The notes beneath the pieces were generated by a model. It saw only the letters and a list, made by a program, of their open reading frames with translations. It made no database searches and was not told the origin of the DNA. From positions 1 to 64,000 of the forward strand of contig DASVQA010000023.1 in the NCBI GenBank assembly GCA_036389375.1: a stretch of DNA of 64,000 nt. The letters run 5' to 3'. The stretch comes from QHXQ01 sp036389375 (GTDB lineage Bacteria > Acidobacteriota > Blastocatellia > Pyrinomonadales > Pyrinomonadaceae). Below, piece after piece: positions 41,939 to 52,100 of this stretch (the first letter of the stretch is position 1; each line of letters opens with the position of its first letter). Position numbers and translations under genes: made by a program.

Positions 41939-42048
41939 CTGATTGTGTTCGTATTAGCCTCTGGGGTCAGGCTCAAATTCGCGTCGTCAAGCGAGACGCT
42001 GAGCGAGGTTGAGCTTATAGTCGGGGATAATAAAATTAACACAATCAG
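41939..42048. promoter_or_regulatory. Nested inverted repeats in the leader of the subtilase gene
   Basis: Four nested pairs share one centre: CTGATTGTGTT (41939-41949) with AACACAATCAG (42038-42048); TATTA (41952-41956) with TAATA (42028-42032); GCTCAA (41971-41976) with TTGAGC (42009-42014); GCGTC (41981-41985) with GACGC (41995-41999). The element ends 33 bases before the subtilase start. It could fold as an mRNA leader or be a short MITE/REP-like insertion; the internal GGGGTCAGGCTCAAA resembles REP-associated sequences (recollection only). Confidence 0.45.
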
Positions 42049-42082
42049 CACCAAATTACTAATTCAACGGGCGCTCCTGCCG

Positions 42083-42117
42083 CACCAAAATCGCCGCGCC
42101 GGTTGGAGGGCCGGCGC
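42083..42117 (-). terminator. Probable terminator of the MalT/BTAD regulator gene
   Basis: Stem CGCGCCGG (42094-42101) / CCGGCGCG (42110-42117), 8-base loop, followed on the minus strand within four bases by ATTTTGG. Lies 29 bases beyond the regulator stop. Confidence 0.6.
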
Positions 42118-42145
42118 GCGCCGCCCCCCTCGTGCCAACAAACGG

Positions 42146-45100
42146 TCAAGTCATCAACTGCCGGTAAAGTTTCTGCGTCTCGGCGGCGGGTTCAACGCCC
42201 AACTCTTTGCGCAGCAACCGCCGCAGAGATTCGTAAGCCTCTTTGACCGCGCCGCGATTGCCGAGCGCCGCGTGGGCGCGCATGATCATGCACTGCACGT
42301 CTTCGCGGAATTGATCGTCGCGCAGGATTTCCTGCGCGAGTTGCAGCGTGCGCGGCCAGTCCTCAGCCTTCTGTGCGCCGACCGCCAGAGCTTCGAGCAT
42401 GCGCAGGTATTGTTCACGATAGTAGGCGCGTTGTTCTTCCACCCACTCGTCGTAAGTGCCTTGCATGAAATCGCCGCGATAGAGCGCAACCGCCTGTTCG
42501 TATAGTTCGATCTGCCGCTCGTGTTTGCCGGCCCGGCGGGCCGCTTCAGCTTCCGTCACCAACCGGTCGAACTCTTCCGTGTCAATACTGAATGCGAAAT
42601 CCTGACTGAGCAGATAATCGCCGTCGCGGTAGAGCAGAAAATTCTGTTTGAGCGGCTGACGACTGTTGAGCGCCTTGCGTATGTGCGAGACGGTCGGGTG
42701 GAAATTTTTCTCAACCGCGTCGAAGTCGGCCTCGCCCCAGAACGTGTCAATGATCGTGTCTTTGGAGGCGCGGCGATGGCGACGCGAGGCGATGAAGCAG
42801 AGTATGTCGCGCGCGCGTTTGGTCGTCCACGCATCGGCGGCGAGCGGGCGCGCGGGGTCGCGGTAAATCTCGACGGGGCCGAGCATCTTGATCGTGAGAT
42901 CGGCCGTGGGCTTTGGCGGCACGACGGGCGCAGCCGTAACCGCTGGCGGCGCGGCTTCCGGCGCAACCGTGGAAGGAATGCGCTCGCGCAGGTCTGCGGG
43001 GAGCAGTTCGGCGACCTGCGGCAGTTGGAAGAGCGTGGGCGTGCGCGCGATCTCGCGTTGCAACCAGTCTTCGTAGTCGTAACGCGCGGCGAGGTCGAGC
43101 GCGCGCCGCAGGTGTGCGAGCATCTGCGGCTCATCACCGGCGCGCTGGCGGCAGGCGGCGAGCGCCATGCAGGCTTGCGCCTCGTAGTAGTTGAACCCCT
43201 GCGCGTGAAAATAGCCGAGCACGGCTTCGAGTTCACGCGCCGCCGCTTCCGTCTCTTGCTGCGCGAGCAGGACGCGCCCGCGCGCCAGCCGTGCGGTCTG
43301 CGTCACGGCCTCGTCGCCCGCCTCGGCGCGCGCTTCGATCAGCCGGTCGAGCAGCGCGCGCGCCACGTTGAGTTCGCCCGTCTGCAACTTTAAGAGCGCC
43401 TGTTCTTCCTGCACCTCAAAGCGCCAGACCTCAAGCCCGGCCGCTTCGTAGGCGCGCACGGCCAAGTCGTAGAACTCGGCGGCGCGAGCCGCGTCGTTGC
43501 GCTTGCGATAGAGGTTGCCGTAGGTCTCAAGCACTTCGCCGCTTAAGGCCGACATGTTGAAGAGTTGGCAGCGCTGCATGGCACGTTCGAGGTTCTGCTC
43601 GCAGGCGACGAGGTCGCCGCGAAAGAGATGGCAGCGCGCGCTGTTGAGATAAGCGGCCGCCTCTTGCGGCAGGGGCGACGCCTGCGAGTCCGCCGGTAGC
43701 ATGCGACGAAACCAGCGGAGCGCCTCGCCAAAGTCGCCGCGCACCATCGCGGGCAGGCCCAAGTTGTGCGCGATGAGGCGCGCGTAGTGTTCGTCGCGCT
43801 GCGCCTCGGCCGCCTGCAACGCCTCGCGGAAGACGCGCTCGGCCTCGATGCGCTGATGCATGAAGATGAGGCAGAGGCCGCGCGTGTTGCCGCACTTGAC
43901 ACGCACGGGCGAGTGTTCGCCCACGAGCGCCACCGCCGCGTCCAGATAATCGAACGCGGTCTGAAATTCACCACGCCGGCGCGCGATGGTGGCGAGCGAA
44001 TGAAGCGCCTCTGCTTCGCCCTCCTTGTCGTCCTGTTCGTGCAGGAGCGCGGCGGCACGGCGGAAGAACGTTTGCGCCGCGTCGTATTCGCCGCGCAGGC
44101 GCGCGACCTCGGCGCGGTGCGCGAGCGCGCGCGGATACTCGGCGATGACGCCCGCCGGGATCGCTTCGACAAACGAGACGAGCGCCGAGAACGCGCCGGT
44201 CGCCAGCCATTCCGCGCCCTTCGCGGCAATGATCTCGGCGGCGCGCCCGTGTTCTCCGGCCGCGAGCAGGTGGCGCACGGCCTGTTCCCATTGCCGTCGT
44301 TCGATGAAGTAGCCGGCATAGCGCGCGTGCTCGGCCGCCACGCCCGCCGTGCCGATCTCTGCGTGCAGGCGACGGCGCAGGAAGTCGCGGAAGAGTGGGT
44401 GCAGGCGAAACTCTTCGCCGCGCCCGTCGCTTGCGACCGTCATGAAGACGTTGCGGCGGACGAGCGCGGGCAGGAGTCCCGCGCAGTTTGCGCCCGGATG
44501 GAGATGCCCGCAGGCGTCCACCTCGACGCGTTCAAGCAGCGAGATGCGCAAGAGTAGTTGCTGCACTTCCGCCGGTTCGTCCGCAAAGACCTCTTCGGCA
44601 AAATAGTCGAAGATGTCGCGCTCGGACTGGCGCAGGATTTCGACCAGATCGGGCGTGCCCGCGTCCGCGCCGCCGCGTGCGAGCGCCTGTCGCTGCGCAA
44701 CCTGCCGGACGAGTTGCAGCGCGGTGATCCAGCCGTGCGTGCGTTCGCGGTACTCGGCCAGTTGCGCGGGCGTCAGTTCGAGATCGAAGACTTTGCGGAA
44801 AAGCTCCTGCGTCTCAGCATCGGTGAACAGCAGTTCGGCGCGGTCAATGATGGTGAGGGCGTTTTGCGCGCGCAGCCGCGAGAGCGCAAGCGGCGGCACG
44901 TCGCGCGAGATGATGATGATGTGGATCACGTCGGGCAGATAAGCGAGCAGCCGATCCACGACGCGATGCACGAGCGTCTCGTTACCGAGATGATGATAGT
45001 CGTCCAAGACGACGATGAGTTGCTGATCAATTAGATCAAGCACCTCGTTTAAGAGCACGTCCACCGCGCGTTCCGGTTGCTGCGCAGCTTCGGCCGCGGC

Positions 45101-45493
45101 CTGTTGCAGATAGGCGAGCGTTGCCGCGCCGAACTCCGCCACGTGCTGCTTGATGCCGTGCGCGAGGTAGCCGAGAAAGACGAAGGGGTCGGCGTCTGTG
45201 TGGTCTAGTTGATACCAGACGAAGTTGCGCGCATGCGTGCGGACGAAATCGGCAACGAGCGTCGTCTTGCCTGAACCGGCGTTGGCGGTGACGAGCGTGA
45301 CGGGGTGGACGAGGTTGCTGACGAGGCGCTCGATCAGGCGCGGGCGGGGCAGGAGCGCGGGCGCGGGGCGTGGCGGCAGCAGCTTGGTGCGCAGGAAGAA
45401 GGCAGGTACAGCCGCAGCCTCCGGCAACGGTGGCAGCGCTCCGGTCGGGGGCGAGGTCGGTTGCAAATCTTGACGACGCGACCTGTTGCTCAT
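42146..45493 (-). CDS. MalT-like STAND ATPase regulator with C-terminal winged helix and BTAD domain
   Basis: 1115 residues from the ATG at 45493, supported by GAGG nine bases upstream. Walker A 'TANAGSGKTTLVADF' (about 69-80), the MalT-type 'NFVWYQLDHTDADPFVFLGY' and Walker B region 'QQLIVVLDDYHHL' form the STAND NTPase. About 500 residues of TPR-like helices follow. The C-terminus has an OmpR/SARP-type winged helix (about 863-965, 'TIKMLGPVEIYRDP', 'KRARDILCFIASRRHRRASK') and a bacterial transcriptional activation domain to the end. Such proteins bind DNA on sensing a ligand with ATP. The ligand is unknown. A truncated paralogue lies directly upstream. Confidence 0.92.
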   Translation of the reverse strand: MSNRSRRQDLQPTSPPTGALPPLPEAAAVPAFFLRTKLLPPRPAPALLPRPRLIERLVSNLVHPVTLVTANAGSGKTTLVADFVRTHARNFVWYQLDHTDADPFVFLGYLAHGIKQHVAEFGAATLAYLQQAAAEAAQQPERAVDVLLNEVLDLIDQQLIVVLDDYHHLGNETLVHRVVDRLLAYLPDVIHIIIISRDVPPLALSRLRAQNALTIIDRAELLFTDAETQELFRKVFDLELTPAQLAEYRERTHGWITALQLVRQVAQRQALARGGADAGTPDLVEILRQSERDIFDYFAEEVFADEPAEVQQLLLRISLLERVEVDACGHLHPGANCAGLLPALVRRNVFMTVASDGRGEEFRLHPLFRDFLRRRLHAEIGTAGVAAEHARYAGYFIERRQWEQAVRHLLAAGEHGRAAEIIAAKGAEWLATGAFSALVSFVEAIPAGVIAEYPRALAHRAEVARLRGEYDAAQTFFRRAAALLHEQDDKEGEAEALHSLATIARRRGEFQTAFDYLDAAVALVGEHSPVRVKCGNTRGLCLIFMHQRIEAERVFREALQAAEAQRDEHYARLIAHNLGLPAMVRGDFGEALRWFRRMLPADSQASPLPQEAAAYLNSARCHLFRGDLVACEQNLERAMQRCQLFNMSALSGEVLETYGNLYRKRNDAARAAEFYDLAVRAYEAAGLEVWRFEVQEEQALLKLQTGELNVARALLDRLIEARAEAGDEAVTQTARLARGRVLLAQQETEAAARELEAVLGYFHAQGFNYYEAQACMALAACRQRAGDEPQMLAHLRRALDLAARYDYEDWLQREIARTPTLFQLPQVAELLPADLRERIPSTVAPEAAPPAVTAAPVVPPKPTADLTIKMLGPVEIYRDPARPLAADAWTTKRARDILCFIASRRHRRASKDTIIDTFWGEADFDAVEKNFHPTVSHIRKALNSRQPLKQNFLLYRDGDYLLSQDFAFSIDTEEFDRLVTEAEAARRAGKHERQIELYEQAVALYRGDFMQGTYDEWVEEQRAYYREQYLRMLEALAVGAQKAEDWPRTLQLAQEILRDDQFREDVQCMIMRAHAALGNRGAVKEAYESLRRLLRKELGVEPAAETQKLYRQLMT

Positions 45494-45644
45494 CAAGTTG
45501 GGCCTCACGCGAGGCGACGTTAGCGGCGCATGAAACGGTGTACCGGTAAAGCTCGGAGAGAGGAGAACTCGGCTTTCAGCTTAGTCAGCTAGTGTGCCGG
45601 AGATTTTTACCTGAGCGCCGCGACGGGCGCAAGTCTTGTGCCGG

Positions 45645-46481
45645 TTAAGTGGCGCGCAGCGGCTTCTGCATGCCTTTGACGAGCCGCAGCGGGGCACGCG
45701 CGGTGCGCTCGTCTTCGGCGGTGGGGCGCGGCGTGTCGCCGCCCGGCGCGTGGGCGCGTGTGCCGCCGCGCGCACGCAGCGCGGCCTGTTCCCGCACGGC
45801 CGCGTCGAGCGCCGCCGCGCGCCCGCGCGTGTCCGTCCAGATGTCGGTGCTCAGGTCGGTATTGAGCGCGTAGCTCGTCAGCAACTCCTCCGTCTCGACG
45901 GGCGTAAACAGGAGCGCCGATTCGTCAATCACACGCAGCGTCTGCTTCGAGCGCAGTCGCCAGAGCGGCGCGGGCGGAAGCGTCCGCCCGGCCAGTACGA
46001 CGTGCGCTTCGGCCGGCAAAAGCGGCAGCAGGCGATGGAAGAAGGGCACGAACCACGCCGCGTCGTAAACCAGATGCAGATCATCTATGACGACTAAGAG
46101 CGCCTCGCTCGCTTCCAGCATCGTCATCTCATAGACGAACGACTCGGCCAACACCGCCGCCTCTTCGGCCGTGCGTGTCGCCAGCACGAGCGCCAGCGTC
46201 TTGCGCCCGAAACCCGGATGCTGCGCCCGGACGGCAGCGACGAGGTACTGCATGAAGACCTGCAAGTCCGCGTCCGCCGCGTCCACCTTGTACCATGCGA
46301 CGCGCCGGCCCGCGCGGCTTGCGAAATCGGTTGCCAGCATCGTCTTGCCCATCCCCGCGCGCCCGCAGACGATGGTTGACGTGCAACAGGTCATGCTCTC
46401 GGCGAGCGCGGCCAGCAGCCGCTCGCGCGACACGCGCGGCAGTTCATGTGGGACGGTGAGTTTGTCGAGCACCAGAGCCAT
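45645..46481 (-). CDS. Truncated MalT-like STAND ATPase, no DNA-binding domain
   Basis: 278 residues from the ATG at 46481; longer starts lack ribosome sites. Walker A 'CGRAGMGKTMLATDF', the MalT-type 'VAWYKVDAADADLQVFMQYL' and Walker B 'LLVVIDDLHLV' correspond closely to the first ~240 residues of the neighbouring full-length regulator, with which it shares strand and a 151-base gap. After 'LRVIDESALLFTPVETEELL' the homology stops and a basic, Pro/Arg-rich tail follows. TPR, winged helix and BTAD are absent. It may be a degraded duplicate or a functional ATPase that modulates the larger protein by mixed oligomers (inference). Confidence 0.8.
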   Translation of the reverse strand: MALVLDKLTVPHELPRVSRERLLAALAESMTCCTSTIVCGRAGMGKTMLATDFASRAGRRVAWYKVDAADADLQVFMQYLVAAVRAQHPGFGRKTLALVLATRTAEEAAVLAESFVYEMTMLEASEALLVVIDDLHLVYDAAWFVPFFHRLLPLLPAEAHVVLAGRTLPPAPLWRLRSKQTLRVIDESALLFTPVETEELLTSYALNTDLSTDIWTDTRGRAAALDAAVREQAALRARGGTRAHAPGGDTPRPTAEDERTARAPLRLVKGMQKPLRAT

Positions 46482-46846
46482 CTTTTGATCTCTACTCTCT
46501 GCTTCGGGCGGCAGCAACAGCGCCATACGGCCGGGCGCGGGTGAGGATTGCTGCACGTTTAACCGACATCCTCCAATCTTTCGGGGCGGCTGCCATAAGT
46601 GCTGGCACGCGCCAGCCTTAAACATGTTTATGCCCGAATAGACTTGAGAAATTCTTGAGGCGGCGCGGGGAAATGGCGCGCAAGCGGCGCAAATCGCGCC
46701 AGTGTGGGCGTTTTTGGCGAATATCCGCCCTGTTTAAGAAAGACTTAAGCGCGACTTTTGCGCGCCGCCGCCTCAAGCGCCGACTTGGCCGCGCGCCAAC
46801 TTTCAGCCATCATGCACCGGAATAATCCAAAGGAGACAGCAAGCAA
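46482..46846. other. Divergent regulatory region of STAND ATPase and S9 peptidase genes
   Basis: 365 bases without a gene. It contains a 12-bp palindrome TAAACATGTTTA (46619-46630), two CTTGAG direct repeats at 46643-46648 and 46654-46659 (11-base period, as in sites of OmpR/SARP-type winged-helix proteins), and a TTTAAG/CTTAAG inverted pair near 46733-46750. These are candidate sites for the adjacent winged-helix regulator. Confidence 0.4.
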
Positions 46847-48820
46847 ATGGCAGCATCGCAGGTCGCGCCCTACGGCGCTTGGCGCTCGCCCATCACGTCC
46901 GATCTGATCGTGCGCGGCGCGGTCGGGCTGACGATGATCAAATTAGACGGCGACGACATCTACTGGATCGAAGTGCGCCCCTCGGAAGCGGGCCGCAGCG
47001 TCGTCGTCCGCCGCGACGCCGCCGGCCAGACGCGCGACATAACGCCCGCACCTTTCAACGTCCGCACGCGCGTACATGAGTACGGCGGCGGCGACTACTG
47101 TGTACACGAAGGGCACGTCTATTTCGCCAACTTCGCCGACCAGCGTCTCTACCATCAAGCACCCGGCGACACAGAGCCCGCCTCGCTCACGCCCGACGGC
47201 GTTGACCTGCGCTACGCCGACATGCTGCTCGACACAGCGCACGCGTGCCTCATCTGTGTCCGCGAGGATCACAGCGCTGCGCCGGAGCACGAGGCCGTGA
47301 ACACGCTCGTCAGTCTCAAACTCGACGGCACGGATGGCGGCGGGCGCGTGCTTGCTTCCGGCTACGATTTCTATTCGTCGCCGCGCCTGAGTCCCGACGG
47401 GCGACGGCTCGCATGGCTCTGCTGGAATCACCCGAACATGCCGTGGGACGGCTGCGAACTGTGGGTCGCCGAGGTGACAGACGACGGTACGCTCGGCCAG
47501 ATGACTCTGGTCGCGGGCGGCACTGACGAGTCTATCTTCCAGCCCGAGTGGTCGCCGGTGGACGGCGCGCTGCACTTCATCTCCGACCGTAGCGGCTGGT
47601 GGAATCTCTACCGCGCGGGGCGCGCAGCGGATGCCGTGCAGGAGATCGGCGCGCACGTCGCACCGCTCTACGAACTGGCGGCCGAGTTCGGGCAGCCGCA
47701 GTGGGGCTTCGGCATGTCAACTTACGCGCTGCCGACGCCGACGCAAATAGTCTGCACCTACCGCGAGCGCGGGCTTGCCCGGCTCGCCTTGCTCGACACG
47801 ACGACGCGCCAACTCGAACCACTCGAAACGCCCTACACAGACATCTCTTATCTGCGCGCGACGCCGCAGCACGCCGTCTTTCTCGCGGGCCGCCCCGACG
47901 CGCCCGCCGCCGCCGTCCGCCTCGATCTGGCGACGCGCGAGCGCACCGTCCTGCGCCGCGCCAACGATACGGAACTCGATCCCGGTTATCTATCAACCGC
48001 GCAGCCGATTGAGTTTCCGACCGAAGCCGGCCTGACCGCCCACGCCTTCTACTATCCGCCGCGCAACCGCGATTTCGCTGCGCCGACGGGCGAGCGCCCA
48101 CCGCTCCTCGTCAAAAGTCACGGCGGGCCGACCGCCGCCGCCTCGGCTGCGCTCAGTCTCGGCATTCAATATTGGACGAGTCGCGGCTTCGCCGTCCTCG
48201 ACGTGAACTACGGCGGCTCGACCGGCTACGGGCGCGAATATCGCCGCCGGCTCAACGACCAGTGGGGCATCGTGGACGTGGACGATTGCGTGAACGGCGC
48301 AAGGCATCTGATCGCGCAGGGGCTAGTGGACGGTGCGCGCTGCGTCATTGACGGCGGCAGCGCGGGCGGCTACACGACGCTCGCCGCGCTCACCTTCCGC
48401 AATCTCTTCCGCGCCGGCGCGAGCCACTACGGCGTGAGCGACCTCGGCGCGCTCGTGCGCGACACGCACAAATTCGAGTCGCGCTATCTGGATCGCCTGA
48501 TCGGGCCGTACCCCGCGCGGGCGGACATCTATCACGCGCGCTCGCCGATCAACTTCACGGCCCAGCTATCGTGCCCGGTCATCTTCTTTCAGGGGCTTGA
48601 AGATAAGGTTGTGCCGCCGAATCAGGCCGAATTGATGGTTGATGCGCTCAGGCAGAAGGGCTTGCCCGTCGCTTACGTACCGTTTGCGGGCGAGCAGCAC
48701 GGCTTCCGCCGCGCCGAGAACATCAAGCGCGCGCTCGACGGCGAACTCTATTTCTACGCGCGCGTCTTCAATTTCCCGCTCGCCGACCCGGTCGAGCCTG
48801 TGCCCATCGAGAACCTCTAA
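46847..48820 (+). CDS. S9 family peptidase (acylaminoacyl-peptidase-like), cytoplasmic
   Basis: 657 residues; ATG preceded by AGGAG eleven bases upstream. No signal peptide. An N-terminal seven-bladed propeller ('YDFYSSPRLSPDGRRLAWLC', 'QPEWSPVDGALHFISDRSGW') gates a C-terminal alpha/beta-hydrolase. Catalytic residues are intact: Ser505 ('DGGSAGGYTT'), Asp586 ('GLEDKVVPP') and His618 ('GEQHGFR'). It should cleave short peptides or N-blocked residues in the cytoplasm, unlike the exported S9 enzyme at 59.8-61.9 kb. Confidence 0.93.
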   Translation: MAASQVAPYGAWRSPITSDLIVRGAVGLTMIKLDGDDIYWIEVRPSEAGRSVVVRRDAAGQTRDITPAPFNVRTRVHEYGGGDYCVHEGHVYFANFADQRLYHQAPGDTEPASLTPDGVDLRYADMLLDTAHACLICVREDHSAAPEHEAVNTLVSLKLDGTDGGGRVLASGYDFYSSPRLSPDGRRLAWLCWNHPNMPWDGCELWVAEVTDDGTLGQMTLVAGGTDESIFQPEWSPVDGALHFISDRSGWWNLYRAGRAADAVQEIGAHVAPLYELAAEFGQPQWGFGMSTYALPTPTQIVCTYRERGLARLALLDTTTRQLEPLETPYTDISYLRATPQHAVFLAGRPDAPAAAVRLDLATRERTVLRRANDTELDPGYLSTAQPIEFPTEAGLTAHAFYYPPRNRDFAAPTGERPPLLVKSHGGPTAAASAALSLGIQYWTSRGFAVLDVNYGGSTGYGREYRRRLNDQWGIVDVDDCVNGARHLIAQGLVDGARCVIDGGSAGGYTTLAALTFRNLFRAGASHYGVSDLGALVRDTHKFESRYLDRLIGPYPARADIYHARSPINFTAQLSCPVIFFQGLEDKVVPPNQAELMVDALRQKGLPVAYVPFAGEQHGFRRAENIKRALDGELYFYARVFNFPLADPVEPVPIENL

Positions 48821-49130
48821 GGCGAACCTTAAATGCTATAGCCGGTTCGACTTCGGCCGGCTTGCGCGGAAGTGGCGAACGTAGGGCGAATTTACAGATT
48901 TTTGGATAAGTGGCCGAAATCTCGGATAAACGGCCCGTACCACACGCTTAAAAAGACACGAAATCCCTAAACTTTCGCCATCTCTCCTGTTGGCATCCTC
49001 ATTGCGTGTTTTTCAACTTGGGTGAGCCCACCAAACCATTTCGACACAAAACAGACTATCGGTTGCGTAGCGGTTATAGCTCTCTGGCGCAACCGCAACG
49101 TCTTTCCTAATTGCTAAGGAGACTACTCTA
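48821..49130. other. Upstream region of the first TonB receptor
   Basis: 310 bases without a gene. Two 12-base direct repeats GGATAAgtGGCC (48904-48915) and GGATAAacGGCC (48924-48935) have a 20-base period, two helical turns, and are candidate regulator sites. A weak AGCCGG/CCGGCT hairpin at 48840-48862 follows the S9 peptidase gene. No clear promoter could be assigned. Confidence 0.4.
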
Positions 49131-52100
49131 ATGAAGAAAGTCTTATGGCTGGTATTGATGCTGTGCCTCGGCCTTGGTGCGACCTCGGCGCTGGCGCAGG
49201 ATCGTTCGACGACCGGCTCCATCGGCGGCACTGTCGTGGACGCCAACGGCGCTGCGCTCCCGAATGTGTCCGTGACCGTCACGGGCCAGACCGGGGCGCG
49301 CACCGTGACTTCTAACGAGGAAGGGGCGTTTGAGGTGCAAAACCTCATCCCCGGCATCTACAGCGTGAAGGTTGAACAGCAGGGCTTTAAGACTGCCTCG
49401 GCTGAACGCGTCGAAGTCTTTCTCGGTAAGCAGTCCACCCTGAAATTGACGCTTGAACCGGGTTTGGCGACTGAAGTCGTGCAGGTGACCGACGTGGCAG
49501 CCACTGACCTGTCGAACACGGCGGTACAGAGCAACCTGAGCGATACGCTCTTTGATAACATCCCCGTCCAGCGCAGCGTCACCAGCCTGTTCTACCTCGC
49601 ACCGGGCGTGAACGATAGCGGCAAGGGCGGCACGGCGAACCCTTCCATCTCCGGCGGTTCGCCGCTCGATAACCTCTACATCGCCGACGGCGTCAACATC
49701 ACCGACTCCGCCTTTGGCGGTCTCGGCACTTTCACCCGCAACTTCGGCACGCTCGGTGTCGGCATCAACACCTCTTTCATCAAAGAAGTGCAGGTGAAGA
49801 CCGGCGGCTTCGAGCCGCAGTACGGGCAGGCGCAGGGCGGCATCGTCAACATCATCACGCAGTCCGGCGGCAACGAATATCACGGCGCGCTCTACGGCTT
49901 CGCCCGGCCCAAAGCCTTTGAAGCCACGCGCCGCCAGCCCGACGACGTGCGCGTCAACAAGTTCGGCAAGATGCTGCACGAAGAGAATTACGACGCGGGC
50001 GCTGACATCGGCGGTTACGTGCCGGGCCTGCGCGATAAACTGTTCTTCTTCGGCTCGTTCAACCCGTCCGTGCGGCGCGAGATCGTGCGCGGCGCGGCCG
50101 GCTCGCGGATTGAGACGCTCTTGGGCGACACCGCGCGCCGCTACCGCACGCTCAACTACGCCGGTAAAGTTGACTGGAACATCAACCAGAGCCACACCGT
50201 CGCCTTCTCGATCTTCGGCGACCCGACGCAGACCAACGTTGCGCCGTTTGCCACGCTCAACATCGACAATCTGACGGCGCTCAATAAGTTGATCTACGGC
50301 ACGCGCAGTATGTCCGTCCGTTACAACGGCGCGCTTACGAATACCTGGACGCTCAGCGCCTCCGTCAGTCAGGGCAAGAACCACTTCGACGAGACGGGCT
50401 TCGCCAGCTACAACCAGATCACCGACCGCACGCAGCCCGCGCGCGGCAACTTCGTCTCCGTCGGCTACGGCTTCTTCGAGCCGACCGATGGCAAGACCAA
50501 TCGCGTCTCCTTCGATACCACCAAGCAGGTGACGTTCCTCGGCGCGCACACCTTCGGGCTGGGCTATCAGTATCAGCGCGCCTTCTACGAAGGCGTCCGC
50601 GACCGCAGCGGCCCGAAATTCACCGTGCCCGCGACGAACGCGACGGGTCGCTCCGTGACCGAACTCGGCGGCAACACCGCTGCTGCCGTCGGTCAGCCCG
50701 TAAACGCCACCTGGACGCTCTTTACGGCCAACACCAATCCGGCTTCCAACGACAACCCGCGCGGCGGTTGCACGCTCTGTCCCTTGCTGGACATTCCGGG
50801 CGTCGGTCTGCGCCCCGTCATCCTGCGGCATGAGCGCGGCGAATACGGCAACACCAGTTTCGGCACACAGTCGAACTATAACGCCGCCTATATCATGGAC
50901 ACGTGGCGCTTCAACAAGTACGTGACGGCCCTCGTCGGCATCCGTAACGAGCAGGAGCGCATTATCGGCAACCCCGGCGCGACGGGCGAGCGCATTGCCT
51001 ACAGCTTCACGGGCAACTGGGCGCCGCGCATCGGCGTCACCGTTGACCCGCTCGGCCAAGGCAAGACCAAGGCCTATTACAACTACGGGCGCTTCTTCGA
51101 GTACATCCCGCTCGACTTGGCCGAGCGTTCGCTCTCGGCCGAAACCGATTTCCGGCGTGGCTTCTACATCCCGCAGTTCCACGTGGACGCTGCCGGTCGC
51201 CGCATTGCCGACATTGATCCGGTCTCCGGCACGGTGATCCCGATCATTGACGCGGCGCATCTGGTCACGGGCGCGCAAAATGCGGCGGGCCAGAACATCG
51301 GCATCGACCCGAACTTCTCGGGCCGCCTCTCCGTCTCGCTGCAAAGTCCATCGAACCCGATCCTGCCGGGCACGAAACTCGGCTTCGCGCGCGAACATCT
51401 GATCGGCTTCGAGCAACAGTTCCCGCGCAACTTCATCGTCTCGCTGCGCTACATTGACCGCCGACTCAAACGCATCGTTGAGGACGCGGCGGTCGTGTCG
51501 CCCGAAGGCGCGGACTTCTTCGGGCAGACCTACTTCATCGGCAACGTCAACTCGCAACTCGACGCGGCGGTCAACCCGATCCCGCACGTCTTCACGCCGA
51601 CCTTCGACGCCGCCGGCAACGTGACGAACGTGCCGGGCGCGTGCAATCCCGGTCTGGTGAATCCGTTCGCCACGCCCTCGCAGGGCATCTGCTACGAGAC
51701 GAACGGGCGCAACGGTCAGCCCGCCGGCAATCCGGGCGGCGACGGCGTGCCCGACGGCTTCCCCGATCCGGTACACATCTACAAGGCGTTTGAGATCGAG
51801 GTGAACAAGCGTTTCTCGAACAACTGGCAGTTGCTCTCGAACTGGCGCATCGCTTCTTTGCGCGGCAACTTCGAGGGGCACTTCCGCAACGACAACGGGC
51901 AGACCGACCCGGCCATTAGCTCCCTGTTCGACTTCACGGGCGGCGAGTTCGGCCTGCTGGGCGATCAGTTCGCGGTCGGGCCGCTCAACACGGATCGCAC
52001 GCACATCGTCAACATCTACGGCAACTATTCCTTCAGCAAGGATAGCGGCTTCTGGCGGCAACTGAGCGGGTTGAATCTGGGGCTTGGGCTGCACGCCGAG

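Noticed and set aside
41921..42505. 194-residue plus-strand frame
   Set aside because: Runs from intergenic sequence into antisense of the regulator gene; no supporting motif.
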